Part shown: positions 11,258 to 23,239 of the stretch, piece after piece
Numbering within the stretch: position 1 is the stretch's first letter
Layout: each line of letters starts with the position of its first letter
Source: Macrosoma leucophasiata
Lineage: Eukaryota; Arthropoda; Insecta; Lepidoptera; Hedylidae
Assembly: GCA_036365455.1 (NCBI GenBank)
Contig: JAWQUS010000027.1
Span: 15,736,501 to 15,800,500, forward strand
Reading direction: 5' to 3'
DNA length: 64,000 nt
Position numbers and translations under genes: made by a program
Notes under the pieces: model-generated
Database searches by the model: none
What the model was told of the DNA's origin: nothing
The model's input: only the letters and a program-made list of their open reading frames with translations

Positions 11258-11555
11258 GTCTGCAGTCTGTGAACACATAGCGGATAAGCCGAACCATTAC
11301 ATCCGGTTGGATAAAATTCAAATACTCGCTAGAGAACACAAACCCATTCCACGAATGGTACGCGAGGCTATTGAAATTAAAAAACACCCAAATTTCAATA
11401 GAGAAGATGGATGGCGATTATCAACATCATGGGATCCCATACTTAGCAAGATTAAATCCCAACCGCAGCAGTCTGCAAGACCTCAAGATACCATAAGTCA
11501 TTATTGTGTTAATCCTGAACGCTACGCACGGCGTTTACGAAATCGATGGAGGTAG
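11258..11555 (+). pseudogene. Penelope-like element C-terminal fragment
   Basis: In frame this reads AVCEHIADKPNHYIR, then ILAREHKPIPRMVREAIEI, then KKHPNFNREDGWRLS, then RYARRLRNRWR and a TAG stop. The REAIEI..HPNFNREDG pattern is typical of the region after the GIY-YIG endonuclease in Penelope-like polyproteins. The RT and catalytic endonuclease parts are missing. The open frame extends upstream to 11178 only because it reads through the palindrome centre, so that part is not genuine coding. Confidence 0.6.
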
Positions 11556-11702
11556 CTACATATAATTTTTTTCAAACTTCTGTCAGACAAATGTCACCTC
11601 AGTCTGCCCGGGACCACGGAAGCTGAAAAGCGACCGAAACGTCGGGTTGATTTTAAAAATCATTTTATAACTTTTGAAACACTCGCGTTTAACACTAATT
11701 TC

Positions 11703-11992
11703 ACTCATTTTACGAACCGGGTCCTGGACACCGGTCATAAACAATTTAGGATCGCGCGATGTAACATCGGACCTATCGTCGGATACAGTGAGCGTTGTGT
11801 GCCGGCCTCCACAATAATCACGCAACTTGTAGGTAGAAGAACATCAAGCCACCCGCAAATTGACATTTTGCTGTTACAACAGTCTGTCCGCGACCACGGC
11901 TTGTGCAACCGAGTCGAAACGTCGGAATAAAGGTAAAAAGTGTTTTTTACCCAATATCTATATCGCGTCACGACCCGGTTCGTAAAATGAGT
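11703..11992. mobile_element. Nested inverted-repeat element
   Basis: 21 bp arms (ACTCATTTTACGAACCGGGTC and its complement) bound a 290 bp insert within the right arm of the Penelope-like dimer. The insert carries its own TCGAAACGTCGG motif at about 11911, so it may be a piece of a second Penelope-like family. No duplication of the target was resolved. Confidence 0.5.
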
Positions 11993-12050
11993 AAAATCAT
12001 TTTAGTTTAATATACGCGAGATAAATCCGTAAAAATAGTTTTATTTCAAT

Positions 12051-12376
12051 AAGGGGTAAATATAAATTGGCAAATATAAAAAAGGTTTTTAAAAACATAT
12101 TGTGTGATGTACAGTGAGACAGGTCTTTTTGTGAGGCTCTCAAAAGTACATTTTTTTAAATGTAGCAAGTAGGTATAAGTAGTTTTGAAGTTATTGAAAT
12201 AAATAGACAAAATTTTACAGTTCCTCCTCTTCTTCATTTCTGAAACAACAAGGCCTGAAAGTTTAAAAAAAACAATTATGTTATTTCTGTAATCTATAGG
12301 ATTGCAGGAAGACTATAGTCTTCCTGTCTAAAAGTCTATGGTATTTATGATTACATAGGCAATTCGTTAATTGGAG
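12051..12376. other. Intergenic, nothing recognised
   Basis: AT-rich spacer with a small 'agactatagtcttcctgtcta' palindrome at about 12310. No coding signal. Confidence 0.4.
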
Positions 12377-12842
12377 TTTTGGCGGGAACCTTGAAAGAGG
12401 CGTATGGTGCTCTTATTTTATTTAATTTTCTTGGTGTATTTTTAAGTTATATTGAATAAAGTTGGTGGCATTTTGTTTGATATAAGTTTATTACAGTGCC
12501 CGTGTATAGTGAAATAGAATAACAGTGCGAAAACACGACCTTTCAGGTTGCCTCCAAAACTTCATTGTAAATGTTTTGGTAAAGTAGCCATCGCTTTACT
12601 CGAATAACTTGAGTGTAACTAACTTGACTGACATATTATACTTGATAGCTGGTATACTTAGTGCTTGCATAATATACTTGATGACTAGTTTAATATAGTC
12701 ATCAAGTATAATATGTAAGTGTTGGGTGTATAAGTTGGCAGGTATGGTATGTCAGTCAAGTGAGTTACACTTTTACGCTGCTTAAATAAATACGAAATAT
12801 CGTTTTACTTGACACTGGCAATATGCGTAATAGCGATGCCAT
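12377..12842 (+). repeat. Dispersed repeat D (GGCGGGAACCTTG family)
   Basis: Begins GGCGGGAACCTTGAAAGAGGC and ends 'aatagcgatgccat'. A second copy lies at 40523-40884. The two align closely except in the centre, where this copy has a 165 bp inverted-repeat segment. Class unknown. Confidence 0.65.
12609..12773. repeat. Inverted repeat inside repeat D
   Basis: 'agtgtaactaacttgactgacata' faces its near complement at 12750-12773. A second, inner pair (acttgatgacta / tagtcatcaagt) sits around 12680-12705. Confidence 0.6.
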
Positions 12843-13486
12843 AAAAACAAAAAAAAAAAATCGTTATGTGTACGGAAAAATGTGAACCGACTCGCACTTG
12901 GCCGGCTTTGTTTTGTATTTGATTTACTTGTGTTCATAGAAGTATTCTATGCTTGTTTTTTAAAATTTGAAGCATAACTTTTTTTTTAATTCCTTGATTG
13001 TTTGGTTATTTTAGCACCAACTTCAATAGCAAACCTTGAAGATAATTAATATACCTAGATAGATGTACTCCTTGATGTTATCCGTCATAAAAACTTGTCA
13101 AGGATCGCTCGGTTTGCACCGAAATAACCACGGAATAGATAATTCCGTGGAAATAACCAACACAAGCTTGACTTCAATATGGACTGTAGATTGATTGTCT
13201 CTTCACAATAGTTCACATTTACATAATCTAACACAACTAAGTAGGTATAACGACTTGCTGATATACTTAACTGACCAACACTTCTGGTCAGTTGCATTGT
13301 CGATCTTGCAACAGGACTTCAAAAATTGGTTTTGCGAGCCATATCCGCTCGAACTCACGAATCTAGCCAAAATTATCGCCGTTGACGGGACACGAAAGGG
13401 CTTCCAGCCCGCGCAGGTACTCAAAGTACCTACAGGAAGCAGTCTGTATTTAGCAGTTTACTGATCCGACCAGTGGTTAAGAGTGT
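12843..13486. other. Intergenic, no credible gene
   Basis: There is an 89-codon open frame at 13195-13464, but its product matches nothing I know and it has overlapping frames on the other strand. A fragment 'cgactcgcacttggccgg' at 12890-12908 is a relic of repeat family F. Confidence 0.4.
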
Positions 13487-13516
13487 AAATATATATATAT
13501 ATATATATATATATAA
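13487..13516. repeat. (AT)n microsatellite
   Basis: About 14 AT dinucleotide repeats. Confidence 0.9.
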
Positions 13517-14350
13517 TGGGTCTCGGGCGATCTTTTCTGGCAAGGCACCTTGACTCCAAGTCATGGTCTTGGAGACGACGCTTTTCATAACACGTAATAG
13601 CCTTGGAGGTTACGTTACGCCACTGTGTTCTTTGATGGACAAGTGATTTCCAATCATGAGGTAATAAATAAGTGCCATGCAGTCAAATGCCGCAAGACGT
13701 CTTCAAGACGTCGAAGCTGACGATTGTAGATTTTTTTGGTGATATTTGACCAAGGATGAAAGTGATGAAACCCATCGTTGTGATGCTGAAACCAGACAAG
13801 ATGAAACCGTCTTCATATAAAAAACTGTCGCAGGTAAAGCGTGACGCACGGCCGCGGGTTGTCGACCGCCAGTTCATCGTTTTATAACAGCCCTTTACTT
13901 TTACAACAAACAATATAGGTATTACCTTCTTATTGTCATCATTATGTAAATATGAACAAAAACACAATGAAATATTACGAATACAATAAAAAAATATTCA
14001 TAGGATAGGTATGACGTCAAATAAAGGTCAAGTATGAGTGAGACTTGTCTTTTTGAAGGCAAGTAACGCAGGATTTGTGATAAAATAATAGAAATTGCTA
14101 AGAAATCGTAGTCAATTTGTTGAACACTGGGGGCTTCGGCGTCGGCAAACGTTTCAAACTACCAGCTGAAAGTTGACGCGGTGATGAACGTAAGTGACAT
14201 CCAAATGCATGATCCAAAATTCTGACGATTTGGATGTGGAGCACGTGGTGACAGTCCTAAAGCCGCATCCTTAAAGAACACTACCCTATTTACAAACCTT
14301 AGATCAATCCTTTGAGGCAACAAGTAATGTAGTTCAATGGATCAATCAGA
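13517..14350. other. Intergenic, nothing recognised
   Basis: Mixed-composition spacer. Open frames here do not resemble known proteins. Confidence 0.4.
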
Positions 14351-14351
14351 C

Positions 14352-14600
14352 AATCTTGCAGTTCACATTGATGTTAAGTTATGACTGCAACCTATAGACA
14401 CCCACATAAAGACCAGAGGTCAAAATGCAGATGCGTTACCACCCCTGAGACCTTAGTTGTTATGTCTCTGTGATAACTTATTATGGGGCCATACATTACC
14501 TACCATCTAACCGGAACACGATAGTCTACCATTTGACGGCAGATAGGTTAGGTACCTAATGCTTGTCCTCGAGTCCCTAGACTGGAACTCTACCACCAGT
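14352..14600 (+). repeat. Dispersed repeat R1 (diverged)
   Basis: Runs from 'cttgcagttcacattgatg' to 'ggaactctaccaccagt'. The 5' end is lost. Confidence 0.6.
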
Positions 14601-14621
14601 AAAATATCGATTACCTACTAG

Positions 14622-15489
14622 CGACCCGCCCCAAATTCGCGCGGTTGCAATGTTACCTCTTACCTCCCCTCTCTTATTCATCTTAGCGTTATCTTATGTT
14701 AATTGTTAAGTAAGTTTAATTATAGCCTATATATCTATAATATAAAAATGAATCGCAAAATGTGTTGGTAACCGCATAACTCAACAACGCCTGGACCAAT
14801 TTGGCCAATTCTTTTTTTAATTTGTTTGTTGAATTTCAAGGATGGTATGTACGGCGAGAAAAAGTCGAATAATTGCCGGAAAACCCCTAAAAACAGCCCT
14901 TTTCTTTTTCCCATACAAATGTTTTCTAACTAAAACGTAAAGTCAACTTGAGCTTTATTGCTGTTGCATAAAGTTCATATTAAATTACAAGCACTCACGG
15001 TTGTCTAAGCAATGTAGGTGTGTTCCTAACGTCAAAAAGCCAATTTGCACTTTATTACCGCTGAACAAAGTTCATACCAAAGAAAGGTTAAGGGCTCTTA
15101 AGATTTTTCTTTTTTTGGAAATGTGCGATCAACCTCCTAAGAGAGGAGGTGATAGTTTGTACGGGTATTTTGTCAGTTTTTAATGCCTCAAAATTGGTTT
15201 ACAGACTCTTTTGTTGCATCAATATATTTTTTTAATCTTCCCTCAATCCCCTTAAAATGGGTAGGGAAGTTGGAATGGGACTTTCCGCAATTTTCAAGGT
15301 GGAATATTAATGAACCGGCTCTAATTAAATAGATATTTTTGAAGTTATAGACGTTTTCGAAGCTAAGTTACACAAGCTATTAGTACTCCACAAAGAGGTA
15401 CGCAACGGGATACTTGATTGGGACATTTCCACGGCATCGTAAATTATAAATAAGTTACTAAACCACATCCACGCGGGCGAAGCCGCGCA
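14622..15489 (+). mobile_element. Helitron-like repeat, copy 1 (left flank of satellite)
   Basis: Starts near 'tagcgacccgcccc' and, at 14735, 'tataatataaaaatgaatcgc'. It runs through 'ctggaccaatttggccaatt' and 'gagaggaggtgatagtttg' to the GC-rich end 'cgcgggcgaagccgcg'. The segment 14745-15215 is almost identical to 23250-23728 on the far side of the satellite, in the same orientation. These ends resemble non-autonomous Helitrons common in Lepidoptera, by recollection of text. There is no transposase or helicase. Confidence 0.55.
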
Positions 15490-15655
15490 TAAAGTTCATA
15501 TTAAATTACAAGCACTCACGGTTGTCTAAGCAATGTAGGTGTGTTCCTAACGTCAAAAAGTCAATTTTCACTTTATTACCGCAGTACAAAGTTCATATGA
15601 AAAAGAAAGGGAAAAATTAAGTGGTAAAATTTGTATGGAAAGTTTCTCATTCCTG
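15490..15655 (+). repeat. Helitron-like repeat, partial copy 2
   Basis: 'cataaagttcatattaaatt' through 'aatgtaggtgtgttcctaacg' repeats the interior of copy 1 (14970-15090), so this is a tandem partial duplication. Confidence 0.6.
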
Positions 15656-15659
15656 AACT

Positions 15660-15774
15660 TAACAGTGTAAAAATATATAAAAATGCAACCCGTTTTCCTT
15701 GGTCACGGCATCACGCGTGAACGGCTGGACCAATTTCACTAATTCTTTTTTTGGTGTAATTCTTATTTTAAAAA
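15660..15774 (+). repeat. Helitron-like 5' end abutting the satellite
   Basis: 'tataaaaatgcaacccgttt...gaacggctggaccaatttcac' matches the 5' end style of copy 1 but is a different subtype. The satellite starts within 10-20 bases of its last conserved word, so the array appears to sit inside this element. Confidence 0.5.
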
Positions 15775-16149
15775 TATCGATTATTTCAAATATCGATAAA
15801 TCGATTTTAATATCGATTATTTCAATATCGATTTTAATATCGATTTTTTTCAAAATCGATTTTAAAATCGATTATTTCAAATATCGATAAATCGATTTTA
15901 TTATCGATTATTTTCAAAATCGATTTTAATATCGATTTTTTTCAAAATCGATTTTAATATCGATTATTTCAAATATCGATTATCATATCGATTATTTCAA
16001 ATATTGATTATCATATCGATTATTTTCAAAATCGATTTTAATATCGATAATTTTCAAAATCGATTTTATTATCGATTATTTTCAAAATCGATTTTAATAT
16101 CGATTTTTTTCAAAATCGATTTTAATATCGATTATTTTCAAAATCAATT

Positions 16150-16900
16150 TTAATATCGATTATTTCAAAAATCGATAAATCGATTTTATTATCGATTATT
16201 TTCAAAATCGATTTTAATATCGGTTTTTTCCAAAATCAATTTTACTATCGATTATTTGCTATATCGATCTTAAAATCGATTATTTCAAAAATCGATTATC
16301 ATATCGATTATTTCAAGTATCGATTATCATATCGATTATTTCATATATAGAAATATCGATTATTTCAAACATCGATTTTCATATCGATTATTTTCAATAT
16401 CGATATTTTTCAAATATCGATTATATCAAATATCGATAAATCGATTTTAATATCGATTATTTTCAAAATCGATTTTAAAATCGATTATTTCAAATATCGA
16501 TAAATCGATTTTATTATCGATTATTTTCAAAATCGATTTTAAAATCGATTTTTTTCAAAATCGATTTTAATATCGATTATTTTCAAAATCAATTTTAATA
16601 TCGATTATTTCAAATATCGATAAATCGATTTTATTATCGATTATTTTCAAAATCGATTTTAATATCGGTTTTTTCCAAAATCGATTTTTATATCGATTTT
16701 TTTCAAATATCGATTATCATATCGATTATTTTAAATATCGATAATCATATCGATTATTTCAAATATCGATTATCATATCGATTATTTCAATAAATGGATT
16801 ATTTTTAAAATCGATTTTTTTCAAATTTCGATTTCAAAATCGATTTTTTTCAAATATCGATTATCATATCGATTATTTCAAATATCGATTATTTGCTATA
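16150..16900 (+). repeat. Satellite higher-order block, copy A
   Basis: Matches 17603-18353 at a constant offset of 1,453 bases. I checked this at five variant words, for example 'tatcggttttttcc' at 16218 and 17671, and 'tcatatatag' at 16341 and 17794. It is near-identical until a 1-base difference at about 16789. Confidence 0.85.
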
Positions 16901-16904
16901 TAAT

Positions 16905-17520
16905 CGATATTTGAAATAATCGATATTTGAAAAAAATCGACATTGAAAATAATCGATATTAAAATCAATTTTGAAAATAATCGATATTACAATCGATTTT
17001 GAAAATAATCGATATTAAAATCGATTAATCGATATTTGAAATAATCGATATGATAATCGATATTTGAAATAATCGATATTAAAATCGATATTTGAAATAA
17101 TCGATATTAAAATCGATTTATCGATATTTGAAATAATCGATATTAAAATCGATATTTGAAATAATCGATATAAAAATCGATATTTGAAAAAAATCGACAT
17201 TGAAAATAATCGATATGAAAATAATCGATATTAAAATCGATTTATCGATATTTGAAATACTCGATATTAAAATCGATTTATCGATATTTGAAATAATCGA
17301 TATTAAAATCGATGTTGAAAATAATCGATATTAAAATCGATTTATCGATATTTGAAATAATCGATATTAAAATCGATTTATCGATATTTGAAATAATCGA
17401 TATTAAAATCGATATTTGAAATAATCGATATGATAATCGATATTTGAAATAATCGATTTTAAAATCGATATAGCAAATAATCGATAATAAAATCGATTTT
17501 GAAAATTATCGATATTAAAA
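16905..17520 (-). repeat. Inverted block within satellite
   Basis: Here the spacer reads ATATTTGAAATAATCG, the complement of the rest. Rare variants (gaaatactcgat at about 17255, cgatgttga at 17303, cgacattgaaaataatcg at 17195) reappear as complements at about 20730, 20670 and 20790. The block is therefore an inverted, shortened copy of about 19870-20990. Confidence 0.8.
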
Positions 17521-17602
17521 TCGATTTTATTATCGATTATTTTCAAAATCGATTTTGATATCGATTTTTTTCAAAATCGATTTTAATATCGATTATTTCA
17601 AA

Positions 17603-18353
17603 TATCGATTATCATATCGATTATTTCAAATATTGATTATCATATCGATTATTTTCAAAATCGATTTTAATATCGGTTTTTTCCAAAATCAATTTTACTA
17701 TCGATTATTTGCTATATCGATCTTAAAATCGATTATTTCAAAAATCGATTATCATATCGATTATTTCAAGTATCGATTATCATATCGATTATTTCATATA
17801 TAGAAATATCGATTATTTCAAACATCGATTTTCATATCGATTATTTTCAATATCGATATTTTTCAAATATCGATTATATCAAATATCGATAAATCGATTT
17901 TAATATCGATTATTTTCAAAATCGATTTTAAAATCGATTATTTCAAATATCGATAAATCGATTTTATTATCGATTATTTTCAAAATCGATTTTAATATCG
18001 ATTTTTTTCAAAATCGATTTTAATATCGATTATTTTCAAAATCAATTTTAATATCGATTATTTCAAATATCGATAAATCGATTTTATTATCGATTATTTT
18101 CAAAATCGATTTTAATATCGGTTTTTTCCAAAATCGATTTTTATATCGATTTTTTTCAAATATCGATTATCATATCGATTATTTTAAATATCGATAATCA
18201 TATCGATTATTTCAAATATCGATTATCATATCGATTATTTCAAATATGGATTATTTTTAAAATCGATTTTTTTCAAATTTCGATTTCAAAATCGATTTTT
18301 TTCAAATTTCGATTTCAAAATCGATTTTTTTCAAATATCGATTATCATATCGA
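17603..18353 (+). repeat. Satellite higher-order block, copy B
   Basis: Second copy of the block at 16150-16900, carrying the same private variants (cggttttttcc, gctatatcgatct, catatatagaaat). Confidence 0.85.
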
Positions 18354-21300
18354 TTATTTCAAATATCGATTATTTCAAATATCGATTATCATATCGATTA
18401 TTTCAAATATCGATTAATCGATTTTAATATCGATAATTTTCAAAATCGATTGTAATATCGATTATTTTCAAAATTGATTTTAATATCGATTATTTTCAAA
18501 ATTGATTTTAATATCGATTATTTTCAATATCGATTTAATATCGATTATTTCAAATAACGATAACTCGATTTTAATATCGATTATTTTCAATGTCGATTTT
18601 TTTCAAATATCGATTATTTCAAATATCGATTTTTATATCGATTATTTCAAATTTCGATTTAAATATCGATTATTTCAAATATCGATAAATCGATTTTAAT
18701 ATCGATTATTTCAAATATCGATAAATCGATTTTAATATCGATTATTTCAAATATCGATTTTTATATCGATTATTTCAAATATCGATTTTAATATCGATTA
18801 TTTCAAATATCGATAAATCGATTTTATTATCGATTATTTTCAAAATCGATTTTAATATCGGTTTTTTCCAAAATCGATTTTTATATCGATTTTTTTCAAA
18901 TATCGATTATCATATCGATTATTTCAAATATCGATTTTAATATCGATTATTTCAAATATCGATTATCATATCGATTATTTCAAATATCGATTAATCGATT
19001 TTAATATCGATTATTTTCAAAATCGATTGTAATATCGATTATTTTCAAAATTGATTTTAATATTTCAAATATCGATAAATCGATTTTAATATCGATTATT
19101 TCAAATATCGATTTTAATATAGATTATTTCAAATATCGATTATCATATCGATTATTTCAAATATCGATTAATCGATTTTAATATCGATTATTTTCAAAAT
19201 CGATTGTAATATCGATTATTTTCAAAATTGATTTTAATATCGATTATTTTCAAAATTGATTTTAATATCGATTATTTTCAATATCGATTATTTCAAATAA
19301 CGATAACTCGATTTTAATATCGATTATTTTCATATCGATTATTTTCAATGTCGATTTTTTTCAAATATCGATTATTTCAAATATCGATTTTTATATCGAT
19401 TATTTCAAATTTCGATTTAAATATCGATTATTTCAAATATCGATAAATCGATTTTAATATCGATTATTTCAAATATCGATAAATCGATTTTAATATCGAT
19501 TATTTCAAATATCGATTTTTATATCGATTATTTCAAATATCGATTTTAATATCGATTATTTCAAATATCGATAAATCGATTTTATTATCGATTATTTTCA
19601 AAATCGATTTTAATATCGGTTTTTTCCAAAATCGATTTTTATATCGATTTTTTTCAAATATCGATTATTATATCGATTATTTTAAATATCGATAATCATA
19701 TCGATTATTTCAAATATGGATTATTTTTAAAATCGATTTTTTTCAAATTTCGATTTCAAAATCGATTTTTTTCAAATATCGATTATCATATCGATTATTT
19801 CAAATATCGATTATCATATCGATTATTTCAAATATCGATTATCATATCGATTATTTCAAATATCGATTAATCGATTTTAATATCGATAATTTTCAAAATC
19901 GATTTTATTATCGATTATTTGCTATATCGATTTTAAAATCGATTATTTCAAATATCGATTATCATATCGATTATTTCAAATATCGATTATATAAAAAAAT
20001 CAATTACAACATTGATTATTTCAAACATCGATTATCATATCGATTATTTCATATAAAGAAATATCGATTATTTCAAACATCGATTTTAATATCGATTATT
20101 TCAAATATCGATTATCATATCGATCATTTCAAATATCGATTATCATATCGATTATTTTCAAAATCGATTTTAATATCGATAATTTTCAAAATCGATTTTA
20201 CTATCGATTATTTGCTATATCGATTTTAAAATCGATTATTTCAAATATCGATTATCATATCGATTATTTCAAATATCGATTATCATATCGATTATTTCAT
20301 ATGAAGAAATATCGATTATTTCAAACATCGATTTTCATATCGATTATTTTCAATACCGATTTTTTTCAAATATCGATTATATCAAATATCGATATTTTCA
20401 AAATCGATTTTAATATCGATTATTTTCAAAATCGATTTTAAAATTGATTATTTCAAATATCGATAAATCGATTTTATTATCGATTATTTTCAAAATCGAT
20501 TTTAATATCGATTTTATTCAAAATCGATTTTAATATCGATTATTTCAAATATCGATTATCATATCGATTATTTCAAATATCGATTTTAATATCGATTATT
20601 TCAAATATCGATAAATCGATTTTAATATCGATTATTTCAAATATCGATAAATCGATTTTAATATCGATTATTTTCAACATCGATTTTAATATCGATTATT
20701 TCAAATATCGATAAATCGATTTTAATATCGAGTATTTCAAATATCGATAAATCGATTTTAATATCGATTATGTTCATATCGATTATTTTCAATGTCGATT
20801 TTTTTCAAATATCGATTTTTATATCGATTATTTCAAATATCGATTTTAATATCGATTATTTCAAATATCGATAAATCGATTTTAATATCGATTATTTCAA
20901 ATATCGATTTTAATATCGATTATTTCAAATATCGATTTTAATATCGATTATTTCAAATATCGATAAATCGATTTTAATATCGATTATTTTCAAAATCGAT
21001 TGTAATATCGATTATTTTCAAAATTGATTTTAATATCGATTATTTTCAAAATTGATTTTAATATCGATTATTTTCAATATCGATTTTAATATCGATTATT
21101 TCAAATAACGATAACTCGATTTTAATATCGATTATTTTCATATCGATTATTTTCAATGTCGATTTTTTTCAAATATCGATTATTTCAAATATCGATTTTT
21201 ATATCGATTATTTCAAATTTCGATTTAAATATCGATTATTTCAAATATCGATAAATCGATTTTAATATCGATTATTTCAAATATCGATTATCATATCGAT

Positions 21301-23239
21301 TATTTCAAATATCGATTTTAATATCGATTATTTCAAATATCGATAAATCGATTTTAATATCGATTATTTCAAATATCGATAAATCGATTTTAATATCGAT
21401 TATTTTCAACATCGATTTTAATATCGATTATTTCAAATATCGATAAATCGATTTTAATATCGATTATTTCAAATATCGATAAATCGATTTTAATATTGAT
21501 TATTTTCATATCGATTATTTTCAATATCGACTTTTTTTCAAATATCGATTATTTCCAATATCGATAAATCGATTTTAATATCGATTATTTTCAAAATCGA
21601 TTTTAATAGCGATTATTTCAAATATCGATATATCGATTTTAATATCGATGATTTCAAATATCGATAAATCGATTTTAAAATCGATAAATCGATTTTAATA
21701 TTGATAAATCGATTTTAATATCGATTATTTCAAATATCGATAAATCGATTTTAATATCGATTATTTTCGATATCGATTTTAATATCGATTATTTCAAATA
21801 TCGATAAATCGATTTAAATATCGATTATTTTCAATATCGATTTTAATATCGATTATTTCAAATATCGATAAATCGATTTTAATATCGATTATTTTCAAAA
21901 TCGATTTTAATATCGATTTTTTTCAAATATCGATTATTTTTTCGACATATCGATCTTTATCAAATATCGTTTATGTAAAATATCGATTTTAATATCGATA
22001 ATTAAAAATATCGATTTTTTCAAACCTCGATTTTCATATCGATTATGTAAAATATCGATAAATCGATTTTACTATCGATTATTAGCAATATCGATTTTAA
22101 TATCAATTTTTTTCAAATATCTTTTATGTTAAATATCGATTATCATATCGATTATTTCAAATATCGATTTTAATATCGATTATTTCAAATATCGATATTC
22201 ATATCGATTTTTTAAAATATCGATATTCATATCGATTTTTTCAAATATCGATAAATAATCGATTTTATTATCGATTATTTTTAATATCGATTTTAATATC
22301 GATTTTTTTCAAATATCGAATATGTTTATATCGATTATTAAAAATATCGATTATTTCAAATATCGATAAATCGATTTTAATATCGATTTTTTTTCAAAAT
22401 CGATTCAAATGTCGATTTTTTTTCAAATATCGATTATTTTTTCGACATATCGATCTTTATCAAATATCGATTATGTAAAATATCGATTATTATATCGATT
22501 TTTATATCGATAATTAAAAATATCGATTTTTTCAAACATCGATTTACATATTTATTATGTAAAATATCGATAAATCGATTTTATCATCGATTATTTGCAA
22601 TATCGATTTTAATATCGATTTTTTTCAAATAACGATTATCATATCGATTATTTCAAATATCGATTATCATATCGATTATCATATCGATTATTTCAAATAT
22701 CGATTATCATATCGATCATTTCAAATATCGATAAATAGATTTTAATATCGATTATTTCAAATATCGATTATCATATCGATTATTTCAAATATCGATAAAT
22801 CGATTTTAATATCGATTATTTTCAATATCGATTATTTCAAATATCGATAAACCGATTTTAATATCGATTATTTCAAATATCGATTATCATATCGATTATT
22901 TCAAATATCGATAAATCGATTTTAATATCGATTATTTCAAATATCGATAATCATATCGATTATTTCAAATATCGATAAATCGATTTTAATATCGATTATT
23001 GTCAATATCGATTTTAATATTGATTTTTTTCAAATATCGATTTTGTTAAATATCGATTATAATATCGATTATTATAAATATCGATTATTTCAAACATCGA
23101 TTTTCATATCGATTATTTCAAATTACGATAAATCGATTTTAATATCGATTATTTGCAATATCGATTTTAATATCGATTTTTTTCAAATATCGATTATTTT
23201 AAATATCGATTTTCATATCGTTTATTTAAAATATAATAT

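Larger units (their letters stand above)
10865..12051. mobile_element. Penelope-like element, inverted dimer
   Basis: The outer arms, 10896-10953 and 11993-12050, are 58 bp and essentially perfect reverse complements (AAACTATTTTTACGG, ATCTCGCGTATATTAAAC). Inner arms, about 10941-11180 and 11430-11668, again match and both carry CCGAAACGTCGG. A third pair, 11190-11240 and 11262-11310, sits at the centre. The right arm encodes a Penelope-like C-terminus (11258-11555). Inverted partial copies are known for Penelope-like elements. An unrelated inverted-repeat element interrupts the right arm at 11703-11992. Confidence 0.6.
15775..23234. repeat. ATCGAT satellite array (~7.5 kb)
   Basis: The whole stretch is built from ATCGAT cores separated by a few spacers, mainly TATTTCAAAT, TTTAAT, TATTTTCAAA, AA and TATCAT. 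The dominant composite is about 28 bp: ATCGAT + TATTTCAAAT + ATCGAT + TTTAAT. Many cores lie in 12 bp perfect palindromes (AAAATCGATTTT) and many form TATCGATA. Most of the array has one orientation, but 16905-17520 is inverted. Large internal duplications show higher-order structure. Open frames of 60-80 codons arise only from the repeat and are not genes. Bounded on both sides by Helitron-like sequence. Confidence 0.97.

Noticed and set aside
13195..13464. 89-codon frame ending PTGSSLYLAVY
   Set aside because: No recognisable domain, overlapping minus-strand frames of similar length, no splice context.
17015..18699. Open frames of 60-82 codons in the satellite (Ile/Asp/Tyr/Phe-rich, e.g. 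FKIDFNIDYFKYR)
   Set aside because: They arise from translating the repeat and occur on both strands; no start context, no non-repeat sequence.
15775..23234. CRISPR array or centromeric alpha-like satellite
   Set aside because: No unique spacers, eukaryotic context, irregular 12-17 bp units; centromeric function cannot be claimed and Lepidoptera are holocentric.
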